A stretch of 64,000 nucleotides of DNA from Caenorhabditis elegans (lineage: Eukaryota; Nematoda; Chromadorea; Rhabditida; Rhabditidae), in contig NC_003279.8 of assembly GCF_000002985.6 (NCBI RefSeq), forward strand, positions 7,750,001-7,814,000, in the 5' to 3' direction. The translations under genes were made by a program, and so were the position numbers. Below the pieces are notes generated by a model, which saw only the letters and a list, made by a program, of their open reading frames with translations, searched no databases and was not told the DNA's origin. Positions 1-11,268 of this stretch are shown here, in pieces (within the stretch, counting starts at the first letter, position 1; the number at the start of each line of letters is the position of its first letter).

Positions 1-3000
1 TGAAACTGTACAAATATGAGGGAAAAATAATGAACGTCATGCGAGTATGGTAGCTGCATAGTTATGGTCGTGTCAAGACCGGAAAGTATGTTATTCGGTT
101 TATTCTAGCACTGTAGGAAGGATTTTAAATGGTCCCCAAACTGGAGCCACCTTACAGATTTTACTAAAATAATCATGACGTAATAAAAACAATCTTCAAA
201 GTTTTTTTAATTTCTTCTGATGAATGAAATAACTCTGTTTTGCAAAAATTATTACCGTATGCTTCTAAAATAACTGAACACGCACTTTCGGAAGTTTGCA
301 ATCTGCAGAGATTTTGAAGCATACTTTAATGAATTCCAGCTAACTTGGTGCAATTTCTCTCAAGATTACCAAAAAATCAGGGAGAAATTACGAATGAAGG
401 TCAACAACTATTCAACAAAAAACACGAACTTTCTATTTTTAATTCCAAATTTGGCAAGAAGAGTTCAACGAAGCTGTTTAGACGCAAACGTCACTAAACT
501 TTTCAACAAAAAAAATTATTTTGGAACTGCGGGGGCACTTCAGAATAAGAGAGAATTGTTGCAGCTTTTCAGTGTCATTTACACTTTCATTTGCTAAATT
601 CTTTACTAAATGTATATATACTTTTAAAAAAAAACTTTTTCCTTTAATGTAGAAAACTAAACTTGCATCATCATTTCGAAGTTTTTGTTTGATTTGTTAA
701 ATATTGCGAAAATAGTTTTTTCCTCATTTTTTTATATTTTTAGTTAAGATGATTTATTTGTTTTTTTCTGACGTAATTTCTGTGTACATAGGAGTAGAGC
801 TGGGAAAGTGCAAAGTTTTCGAAATGTTTCGTGGAATTTTGTAATACTAGTTGCAAAATCTTCACATTGTTTTGTTTTTAATCTGGTTTTCGATTTTTTC
901 TTACTGTAGTATATGGGAAACAGTGCATTTTGAACCCGTAATGTTTCATTTTAACAGGTTCTATTTTTCTACATCCTTCACTATATTTGTTATATTCTTT
1001 CCAAAGTTTTTGTTTATATTTTGATGTTTATCACCCTCTCTTCTTCAAGATTTAATTTACTTAATCTCTGTACATTTCCCATTTCCGTCGTATTACGTCG
1101 AGCGTAATCAGCTTCCATCATCTTCAAATTCCGTTTCCCAAAACGAAAAAAGAATCCAAATTCATGATACCAGTTTGACGTTTTCTCCTTTTTTTCTTGA
1201 TATAAATATCAATTTAATGAAGTGCTTGGCACAAAACCAATCAAAAAAGAAGTTTCATTCATTATCTGATTTCACATTTGATTCCATAATCCTAATGCAT
1301 TTTAAAATGAAACAAATAAGCTTTTTCCGATATTTGTTTGTGTTTGGAACGGGCTAGAAAACAAGAAATGGCTTTTGGATTAGGTTCAAATCTTTTTGAA
1401 TTTGGTTTAGTCTGGTCACATGTTCCATTTAATCGAAAAAAATTATATGAATTTATATAAAATGCAGCAATATGAAATATGGAATATTTAAATATTAAAA
1501 ACCTAGTTTGATAGTTTAAAACCCTCTGTGATATCAAAACAACAATTCTGTAAAATTCAATTTAAAGTATACCGTAGGGAAATAAATAAATGTTTAGTGT
1601 TAGTTTTGATTGAATGTTACTTTTTTTATTTTTCCATCACAGTCGTATTAAAAAAGCAATAGCTTCCGACATCTCATGAGTCCATTTTTAAAAATGGCTC
1701 CTGAATTGACTGAAACCTTAAAACTAACGACAAAAAGGAGCTCACGAGATGCCGGTCCCTTTATTGTTTGTGATGATTGTGGTAAAAAACTCGAACGTTT
1801 TTTATTGAACTTTTGCTTAAAGCTATAGCTTTTTTCAAAATTTCAACCAGCTTGGATTATGTTCAAAATTAAAACATAATTCGTATAAATTATTAGTTAT
1901 GCGAACCAGTTTTGTTCGCAGTATGTGAATTGCGCATAAACTTTGAAAAATCCGATTTTAAGAAAAGAAGATTTTCGTGCAAGTTACCTATCCGGCATTA
2001 TCCTTAAAACTTCTAAAAGGGAAGATTATAACGAAAGTAAAGGAGATTTATGTTTCAAGTAAACTTCACGTATAACATATTGACCGCAATGTTCTCAAAA
2101 TAAATGTTCATAAACTTTTACCTTAGGCATTGCTAACGTAAGATTAACATATGATCATCAGAACACCAAAATTTGAGTACGCATACAACCCAATTTGTTT
2201 CATGTGAGAAAGTTCAGATCAAACATTTGATGAATACGTCTAGAACATGTCTACGAGCCGTGGTATGTCATAAATCAGAATGTAGGTAGTTATATACAAC
2301 TCGCTTGCAAAATAAAATTAATAATAGGACTACTATAGTCTCAAGCTGCAACGGACCTGAAATCGAAAAAGTATCTACAAAAAAAAACATCTTTTGATCT
2401 TTATGATTGCCTGAAAACCGCTGATGTTTAGAAAGAAGTACCTCGAATCGATATGAAACGTTGCTGATTATCAGTTTTCAGAAAAATCATTAGGAAATTC
2501 TAAACTATGTCCAGAAATAATATTTACTCTGGCCGAAGCACAAAATTCAACTACATGCATTCATTACATTCTCAAACAATACACAAAAAGCATTTAGTGA
2601 GTGCTGGAATTTTCAAGAACAATTTTTTACAACTTGTTTTTGACCGAAACAAGTCAGAGTTTGGTAGGTGACCGCGAAAAATGTTATGACCAAAGTTGTA
2701 GTTCTTCAAAATCATACACTGGGCAACTCTGAAACTTGCCAAACAGGGTCAGAAAAGGTTTCAGAGGTAGTCCAGTAGCGCCGATTTACGAGGAAGTTTT
2801 CATTTTTCATTGTATCAGGGTGACAGATTTTTTATTTTCTAGTCCACATAGCAAAAGCCAATATGTGAATCTCCTGCTCTCCCGCCCTGGACCAACAGAT
2901 CTTTGGCGTGACGCCAGTTATCATACAACTAAATGGCTGGCATGTAGGAGAGTATGAGGCAGATCTGAAGATGTATCTACATCTCTGTAATGGAAACACT

Positions 3001-5782
3001 GTGCTTAATTGGTTCTATGCTTTTGCTAATGAAAAGTTGTTAACAACTTCAGCTCAAGAGCATAACGATTTCGTGGTAAACGTTTTTGCAACTAATTTGG
3101 AGTCCATTGGATTTTGTCAACCGCAAAAAAACACTGTAGATCGTCAGATTCCACTACCAAAACTTAAAGTTCAAGTGTACATGTGCGTACTTTGACGTGC
3201 TGGTCACCACCGAACACTGTTCTTTTTTGTTTTGTTTTCCTACTTTAAATGGTTTTTTCCAGCATGTAATGATGATCTTCTTACCCCTCCCATCACTTCC
3301 TCCTCCTTCTTCATTTTTCTCATTTTTGTCCGATTTCGATTTCATCCTTGGCACCGTGCCACGGCCTGGTGCGGCGTTGCCCTTGACGTGGCATGAGTGA
3401 GTGTGAAGGGACAGGGGAGGAGGTTAGATGATGAGTGTTGCCGAATTCAGAAGTTGGAGTAGTGGGACAGCAGCGGGAAAAAGACCAGGCGCGGGAAATT
3501 AGTAGCAGCGAGAAGAAGACATACAGATGATGAAGAGATTTTCGAAGGTTGCATCTTTTACCTCATTCACTACAGTTCCCTCATGTTCGCGCCTCCGTTT
3601 TTTTTTCTGTCGCCTTTGGGTGTATGGCGGTGACTGCGCGTCAGGCCGTGTCGCCCTTTTCTCAAAGCGCACTGGTTTCGAAACTTCGAGAATTTGAGGT
3701 AAAAGGGTTACCGGGTACCGTATTTGGAGAGGAGAATCGTCGTGGAGGGAGCGAATGAATGTAGGTAGAATGAGAGTAATGACCTACTGTTGGGGTGGTC
3801 GTAGAAAATGGAAAAGAGGTTACGTTACTCATTTTGTTTACTTGCAAATTTGAAGATGAGAAGGGTTAGATTCTTTATCTTGCATTTTTGCATCTTCGCA
3901 GTCCTAGAACACTTCAAAAACTTGTAAACTAATGAGACAACACTCCTAGACATGGTTCTAGCTAATTTAATTCATCAAATTCCAGTGATGAGATCTCTTG
4001 GCAATCGTCCAAGATTCTTGTCCAAAACAAATATTAGAGATCGACTTTATTTTGATTATGTCATCATCGAGTAGGTCAGAAAGCTTAGTGGGAGGATCAT
4101 GTTCAAAAGGAAACTATAAGCTGTGATCAGAAAAAGCCCACGATTTTTTGGATAGTGGGAATGCCTGTAGAATCGACTCCATAATTTCCGAAAAGCTCTG
4201 GTGACTAAAATTTAATTCAGCCAGTGCTCACTGTGGACCCATGAAAGCTCGCCTCGTCCTTCTTACCCTTCATCACCTCCGGAAAACGCCCTGGAAAAAG
4301 CCCCCGCGACGCCTCGACCGGTTGGAATGTCTAATTTATAACGTTCCAAAAGTGAAATTACTTTTAAACTTATAACATCACACTCTGTAGATCTTCAAGC
4401 AGTTGTCAACCAAAAACAAAATACGTGTGAGAATCTGAAAATAACTGAGCTTTTCACATTCCCAAGGGTAGTTGTTATCTACGTAGTAGTTCGTGTATGC
4501 GTAAACAATTACCCCCAATTGAACACAGTCAGCATAAAAGCTCCGCCTCCTATTCTGCAAAAGCTTTTCCTTATCACCATTTCTCTGCATTTTGTGCCAC
4601 AATCGGGTCAGACTCGCGAACTACTTTCAATTACAAACTTTCTTTTTTTGTTGTGTCTAACTTTCCCTTCATTTTACCCGAAACTGAGAAAAATAAAATT
4701 AAATGAAAGTGCATTTTTCTTGTCTCTAAACAGATAGGAAATTGAAAATGGTTGTTTTTTCTCTTATCACAGAATGCCTTCGTGTTTATTGATACTGTTT
4801 TGATATTTACCAACCTACTTTTTTCTCAAATATCTTTTCTACTTTTTCTTTGTTTAATAGTGGAGTTCTTTTCTGTTTTGTAGAATATTATTCGTTTTTA
4901 AACTAGGGAACTTTTTTGTATTCAGTATTCAGTGTTCCCCACTAGTTTGATCTGAGACAAGCGTGTACGGCAAGTCTACAAAACTAGAACAGCTGATTTC
5001 GGTATGAACAATTTGAAAAAAGATCTCAAATTGTTTTTGGGAGAAAAAGTTTAATATAAAATTTTTCGAAATGTGATAAGTTCCCGGTAGTATCTTTTAC
5101 ATATATTCCAACAAACATATAACTATCCTTTCTAGCCAAACAAATTCTTTTCTAGACTTACATTACTTTTTGATTTTAATACCAAAATGGCCAGTTTTGT
5201 AGATTTGTCACGCACCTCTTTGGTTTTGCCAAATTCTTTAATTCTCAATTAGCATTGCACAGAAATTGTAAGCTTTACAGAAACCTTCTCATTAACTTTT
5301 TACTTAACTTATCTATGTTTATGCTTTCTGTGGAAATACTGTATTTATCTTGCTTACTTACACTAGTTGTGTTTATGTTACTTCTTTCCTCATTTTAAAG
5401 TTTATCTCATCATTAACTATTATCTGGATTTCGTAAATTATCATTTTCCTTCTCCAACTCCATGACAATCTTCCAATTTTTCCGTTTAGTGGCAAAGTTT
5501 CTTCTCATATATTTTATCATATCTGTTTTTTTCCTTTCCTTTACCCTATATCCTTTGCTATCTTTATCCCCTGTAAGCCATATCTTCACTCCGAACATGT
5601 TTTGACACCTGCGTCTCCATGTTCGCCCCCGCCCATTTTTGCCATCGGTTCCCCGGGGCGGTCCAAAAAGAAGGCGTGGTTTAGGGATGCGGTGTCTGTG
5701 TGTTGTCGTCCCCCTTTCCGTCCTCCTCCACCTTATATCTGATCCTCAATCATTCGAACTCTCAGATTCGTCCAACGAACAC
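1..5782. other. Gene-poor stretch, left edge
   Basis: I see no convincing coding gene here. Open frames are short, lack a splice or codon pattern and overlap on both strands. Two GC-richer blocks stand out from the AT-rich background: about 3260-3760 (pyrimidine-rich tract, then CpG-containing sequence) and about 5590-5780, just upstream of the small secreted gene. They look like promoter regions, which is inference from composition only. A MITE-like inverted repeat lies at 1651-1769. Confidence 0.5.
1651..1769. mobile_element. MITE-like element with about 33-bp imperfect terminal inverted repeats
   Basis: The left end (1651-1683, containing CCGACATCTCATGAGTCC) and the right end (1737-1769, whose reverse complement contains CCGGCATCTCGTGAGCTCC) pair imperfectly around a centre of about 53 bp. 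There is no coding capacity. This is the size and form of a non-autonomous inverted-repeat transposon remnant. The family was not identified and no clear target-site duplication was found. Confidence 0.45.
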
Positions 5783-6094
5783 ATGCAGCTCAAATTCCTT
5801 GTTTTCATTTTATTATCAGTGCTACTGACCAGTACAATTGCCCGACCACAATATAAAGGTAACGATTTTTTTACCAATCACATATTCTTATTCAAGTATA
5901 TTTTTTCAGATATTGATTATAAATTATATGGTGATGGAGACGATGGAGTAGCAGTTGATGCAGTTTATGAAGTTATAAGTGATAAGCCTCCAGAAGGAAC
6001 ACCTACCAAGCATCACCACCACCATCATCACAAGAAAATGTCCAAGTCAAACCGATTGGATCGACTAAGGAGATATCTTAATGATCGACTGTAA
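5783..6094 (+). CDS. Small secreted protein with a histidine tract, two exons
   Basis: Exons 5783-5858 and 5910-6094 join in phase (one base plus two bases make an Asp codon) across a 51-bp intron with a GTAACG donor and TTTTTTCAG acceptor. The product is about 86 residues. Residues 1-20 (MQLKFLVFILLSVLLTSTIA) form a clear signal peptide, so it should enter the secretory pathway. The mature part is acidic in the middle (GDGDDG), then has a run of seven His before KKMSKSNRLDRLRRYLNDRL at the C-terminus. The basic, amphipathic tail and small size resemble a secreted peptide precursor, but I see no repeated KR-flanked peptides and do not recognise the family. The ATG at 5783 is chosen because it starts the signal peptide; an in-frame upstream ATG at 5639 would put about 48 residues in front of it. 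Confidence 0.72.
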   Translation: MQLKFLVFILLSVLLTSTIARPQYKGNDFFTNHIFLFKYIFSDIDYKLYGDGDDGVAVDAVYEVISDKPPEGTPTKHHHHHHHKKMSKSNRLDRLRRYLNDRL

Positions 6095-8448
6095 ACTAGT
6101 CGATTTTCAGTCAAATTCCTAGAAAGGAAAATTTGATTTGGTGTTTTCACCTTTTATCTGCATATATTTGAATTCTGTCTCCTTATCCTTTTATCACATA
6201 TTTCATAGTGTCTTTTTCTATTTTTTTTCTTCATATTCATTTATTTTCAGTCGGTCTTTCGTTTCCTCGCGGTTCACCAGGATCTCACCCATTCCCACCA
6301 CCTTTCTCTCTTTCTTCAAAAATCATCCTTCTCCGTTCAAATCTTTCCATTGAATGCATAATGCTCTCACAACATCGGTGTCATCAAAAGTTAACCCCTG
6401 GATTTTTATATTGTTCTCCTCTACGTTTTTGAATTCAATTCCATAGTTTATCATGTTTAATATCAGATTTCTATTCACAGAAAAATATTTTTATTTATTT
6501 ATTAAATAATACATTCTTCACTTATTTCCTAAACGTTCAAACGTAAAGGAAAGTGAAAATAAAAAATTGAAAACAAAATTTTTTTGGTCATTTAAACTAC
6601 ATCACATGAACCATATTGTTATCACTCAGAAATAATCAAGCTTAAAACTTTCAAAATATGCTCGAAATTGTTATAGTTGACAATTTATTGTGTCCTCGCG
6701 TGACAGACATGCTATGAATCACAAAACTCAAACTAGGTTGTTTTCAAAGAAGACCAAGTTTCATTTTCAACTTTTCTAAGATCTTGGTAAAAATTAAAAC
6801 AAAAAAAAATTGTCTAAACCATCCATCTTTAGATACAATATTTTTCAAAATAAAGGAAAAGTACACAGACATATATACGGTGAAAGACAGTTGTGTTCTG
6901 GCGACCTTGGACGGCTAGTACTATCTGTTGGGATATAGTAATCACAAATATGTTTTTCTCAATCATCAACTACCTTTCCGGATCATCACCGCCACATGAC
7001 ATGACATCATATTTAGAGGTTTCTTTTTGGAATGACTAAGAACAAAAGGAAGAAGCAGTCAATAAAAGTGCAAAGAGCCTACATGTGAATGTTCTGTTTA
7101 TGTGTGTGCACTGGATCAGATATACAAACTGGTGATGTGTCAAGAGATATCTTGACCTGAACTGACGTTCTTTTTTTTTGTTTTTCACAATAAGTACAAT
7201 TTTTATCCTATCCGTGAATTTGAAATAAAACGCATTTAACTTACTTACTGGATTAGAGCACCAGTAGGGGTTTTTATCAAAATTTATTCAGAATGAGCCA
7301 AGAAGACAAAATATAAAAAAACATTGAAATAGCTTCAAAAGTTTTCAAAGTAGGCCAAATAAAGTCAAATTGTCAAAAAACAATTTTTTTGTATTTTTTG
7401 AGAAATTTAAAATAACTATTCGTAGAAGCATTTCTTGGCCAATTGAATTACTTATTATATGTGAAAACTGAGTAATTGCCACTTTTTAACTATAAATAAA
7501 AATCCCAAAAATTTTTAAATTTACTATGATATTTGGTCGTCAGGTGTAATTTTAAACAACTCCCCCGTTATGTAAGTAATTTTTCGCTAATCTGAAACTA
7601 ATTTCTAGATATCGCATTTTGCAGCCAAGCTGTGCAACAATGGCCTTGCAAGACTAATATCAAAAATTGTTGTATTTAGTTAGGTGGCGGCAGAATAACC
7701 ACGCAGAAGAGAGGTCATTAATTATTTAGAGTGGTAGTATTGGAACGCTTTATCATTTCGTTTTGTTTTATATTTATTTATATGTATTTCAGGTGTAACA
7801 TCCAAATTTGGCTATCGTCAACGGATAATCTGCAAAAGTCTCCAAATAAATCCTAAATAAAAAGACGCTGAATTGTTGGTTCAAATAGTTTTTATGAAGA
7901 TTTGTTTAAAAATGATCTTCAAAAATTAATGTTTGTACATTCAAACTAGTCCTACACTTATTATTTGAGCAGCGAAACTTATGAACTGGAAAGACCATCT
8001 GAGGAACTGCTAAACTTTGTCTTATCCAGGTTGACTTTAGAAAATCTACAAACAAATTATCTTTGGGCTCGGTGCCCCATCGCAACGGCAACTCGGCTAC
8101 TTGTCGTCTCCCAAATAAATATATTCTCGCGTTCAAGGGAATGTCTCAAAGATACCCAATTCTGCGTCTCCGTATTATTATTATTTCCTGGTTGGCAACG
8201 GGCCAAGTCGACTCCCTTACTCTATTTCTCTTATCAGTGGGTCGAAACGTAAAATGTTGCAATTTGTGGGAAAGAACTGAAAAAGATACTGAGTCGAGGT
8301 ATGACCGGTCGGGTGGTAATATGTATATCAAGTCATTAATCACAAATAATTTTAGATTTTAAACGTCACACTATTAATGATAACATGGTGATATGATCAT
8401 TGAGGGGAGGAAAGGAACACGAGATCCACGGGGGCGAAAAAGTGGGAT
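6095..8448. other. Intergenic, no gene seen
   Basis: AT-rich sequence with homopolymer runs. A poly(A)-signal-like AATAAA lies near 6558, about 460 bases past the upstream gene. Short open frames around 7.9-8.3 kb occur on both strands with no splice or composition support, so I leave them out. Confidence 0.5.
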
Positions 8449-10397
8449 ATGAACTGGTTTGAAAAAATTATTTTGGTTCTTGTTTTTCAATTTTTAATAG
8501 CTGCTCAGTTTTGGAACTTCCTAAAGAGTATGTGCTTATTTTTACTTTTATTGATTATCATTGACATTGTGAGCACACGATGTACACATCGAGACTCGCG
8601 AACGAAGGCAATATGCATTCAAATTATTCGTTTGCATGATGCTCACCGGCTTCACGTTGGTACATTGTGACAATTGAAACATTATGCTCATATTGCGAGT
8701 TAATGTAAAAATATTCAATTTGTCTAGAAATACAGAAATTATTATTTTTCTATAGTTTTGTAATTTAATGTTTATTGATATCTTCAAAATGAACCGAGAT
8801 AGACCCTTTCAAAGTGGATCAATGTGGGGCAGCATTAATAGAGAATATATGGTCACACGTTTTTACACATATCAGATGTGGCATTATGTGAGCCAATTTG
8901 AAACTATTTTTGAAACTTTTATAAAATTCTCTAACTTTTTAGTTTGTTTTGAAGTTTATAGGATAAACCAATTTCAAAATTTCCCACAAAAAATGCAACG
9001 CCACAATTTGCCGAGTTTTCGGAAAATATAGTTTGGTGTCCATCCCTGTTATAAATTATCAAAACACTATTCTTAAAATAACGTTACAATTATGTGTTTA
9101 TCTGTCCTTAGAATCACGTTTCCCCTCTTGGCAGTAAGCCAAGTAACCCTCCTACAGTACCCGTAGCTCCTCCCATTTTCCCATTGTCCTATTAAGCAAG
9201 AGAGGGAGACAATTCTCTCACCCCTCCTGATTTGATTCAGACCGGTTTAAATTAAAATTAAAAAACAAGTACAAAACAATAGTGAACACGTGAGAGGTCG
9301 TTGAGAACGAATGAGTGAGAAGAAACAAGATGAAAACCCTCCTTCTCAACACACGTGGTTTCTTTTTCTCTTCCTTCTTCTATTTTTTGTTGCCAAGAAT
9401 AGCGCCCACCATGTCGTCGAGGGACGTCACGGCTCGTTGACTGAAAGATCAGAAAAAAAAGGAGCACATATAATGCATATAGTCAGAAAATTACACAATT
9501 AATTGTAGTAATCGTTTGGTATTACTTTTTTGGGGGAAAGAAGGTGTAGGGTCTAAAAATGCAATATGGTTGAGAAAGGGACCCATATCAGCTACCAATT
9601 TTTGAGCAACATGTAAAATTTTATTTTATATTTCATCGAGCTTTTGCGGCAATGAAACATTCCCGGCAATTCGACCATTGCCAAGTCTGAAAATTTTCGA
9701 TAATTCGACATTTTTGTCAATTTCCAAATTGTCGAAAATTCCACCCCTTGTAAATATTGCTATTAAAATTCCAATTAAAGAGCACTCAAAAGTTAGAAAC
9801 ATGCAACTCCACCCCTCCCTTATAAGATCTTTGCAAATGTGCACCCAATTGTAAATACAATCAAATTCTGATGTAGTAACTTGATTTCTTGTTGAACTTA
9901 CAAGAACACTACACACTAAACAGTTTGAATGTAGTCTAGCCAAAGTAGTTCATTAAAACAGCTAAAGATCATACATGAAGCATTTTTAGATTCCTTTCTC
10001 TAAGAATGAATAAGGAAATGCTATCTGAAGTATGCTTTTAAACTTCTTGAGTTTGATGGAATCCACTGGAAAAAGTTACAGGAAATATATTGTATTTCAA
10101 TTTTCCAAGTAGTTGAATTGGTGGAGCATTATGTTTTAAACAGTTCTCCCTTTAAAGGTTGTTAGAATCAAATGTATTCCTGAATAGCGAAAGAAACTGT
10201 GACTCTCCAGGATTGCAGTGTTCTTGGCGCGATAGTTCTAGTGTGACAGTACGTCGATGCGACAAGAGTTGCAGAGTTTTCTTCACGGGTTGTTCAAGCC
10301 ACCCTTGTAAAATGAGTATCTTTTTTATTTTATTTTATTTATTTATATTTATTCATCAGGCAACAATCATAATGATGCAATTACAACAAAGCAGTGA
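8449..10397 (+). CDS. Candidate small secreted cysteine-rich protein, three exons
   Basis: Proposed from phase-compatible exons 8449-8527, 10211-10315 and 10360-10397. Exon 1 begins MNWFEKIILVLVFQFLIAAQ, a typical signal peptide, and ends in phase 1 at a GTATGT donor. Exon 2, after CTCTCCAG, carries a compact Cys pattern (C-x13-C-x3-C-x6-C-x4-C, ending CSSHPC). Exon 3 reads SNNHNDAITTKQ then stop, with AATAAA at 10417-10422, 20 bases on, which strongly supports a real 3' end. The final C-x4-C and preceding CDKSC faintly resemble the end of a thrombospondin type-1 repeat, but the tryptophan motif is missing. The first intron is about 1.7 kb and may hide further exons. Exons 2-3 are the better supported; the link to exon 1 is inference. 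Confidence 0.38.
8836..8858. repeat. Fragment of the MITE family found at 11165-11268
   Basis: The motif CATTAATAGAGAATATATGG here nearly matches the right terminal repeat of the element at 11165-11268, where the phrase TAATAGAGAATATATGGT also occurs. No matching left end is visible, so this is a solo or truncated end. Confidence 0.4.
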
Positions 10398-10673
10398 AGT
10401 GAAGGAAAAAAGAATGAATAAATAGATATAAAATAATCATTTGGATCTTGTCAGTTAACAAATATCATCAGTTTGTCTTTGAAAGGTCCGTGCCACGCAG
10501 TACCAGGGAACACCCGTCCCTCCAAATAATGCAATACGTGAGAGATTACTTATCAAAAAATGAATCGCCGTTCGTTTCGTATATCATTATCATCAGTGGA
10601 TCTATATCCCTCAATAATGATGAAAAGGTTGAGTGATTTGATAGTCAGAGATCTTTGCCCTCTAAACTACACA

Positions 10674-10967
10674 ATGATCTCATCCAAGGCATTTTTTTGT
10701 GCACTTTTTCTGACTTTTGCAACTGGGGTTCCAGGTATTTACTACGGCAAGCAATGTTCTTTGGAAGTGTGAATGGAAAGTTCAAAAACATCAAAGATGG
10801 CATTGTCAGATAGAATTCATTCAGGCGCGTGTGACCATGAAATTAAACTGACAGAGACAAAAAAAAGGAAAAAGGGTATGGAAACCCAAAAATGAACAGT
10901 TGAGTCAATTTGTCCAGCTGTGAGAGGATCTTCATCTATAGCTAATTTCATTGAATTCGGAAACTAA
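10674..10967 (+). CDS. Candidate signal-peptide exon of a small secreted protein
   Basis: Exon 10674-10734 encodes MISSKAFFCALFLTFATGVP, a textbook signal peptide, and ends in phase 1 at a GTATTT donor. A phase-compatible exon at 10900-10967 would add about 22 residues beginning VESICPAV and end at TAA, giving a product of about 42 residues. The 3' acceptor (AATGAACAG) lacks the usual pyrimidine run, so the second exon is weak and the true partner may lie elsewhere. No family recognised. Confidence 0.25.
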
Positions 10968-11164
10968 TTTGGCGGAAAATTGTGTTCGTTCTCCTGAGAG
11001 TTAAAATTAAACATATTTTTGATAGATTTCTACATGTCACTGTGCCTTCTTTGATCTCTGGAAGCTGTGGCACCACAAGAGTTTTTAGAGTATATCCTGC
11101 AGAAAGGGGTCTATTATTCGCATTTTACGAGCGATGTCCCAAAAATCTTCAGATTAAAAATATA

Positions 11165-11268
11165 TACCGTATATTTTCTATTAGTAGTACTGCAGTCTCT
11201 AATAGTGCTGCATTTAAACAGGGCTTCGAAATTAGTGCTGCATGCAGCACTAATAGAGAATATATGGT
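11165..11268. mobile_element. Short MITE with terminal and internal palindromes
   Basis: Terminal repeats TACCGTATATTTTCTATTAG (left) and the reverse complement of CTAATAGAGAATATATGGTA (right) pair with two mismatches. Inside, 11231-11254 is a perfect 24-bp palindrome (ATTAGTGCTGCA followed by its complement), and CTAATAGTGCTGCAT at about 11199-11213 is a further copy of the same half-site. The repeats are flanked by TA on the left, consistent with a TA-inserting mariner-like non-autonomous element. No coding capacity. Confidence 0.65.

Noticed and set aside
8560..8700. Possible microRNA hairpin around CATTGTGAGCACAC and GTACATTGTGAC
   Set aside because: The arms pair poorly and no continuous stem of microRNA size forms by eye.
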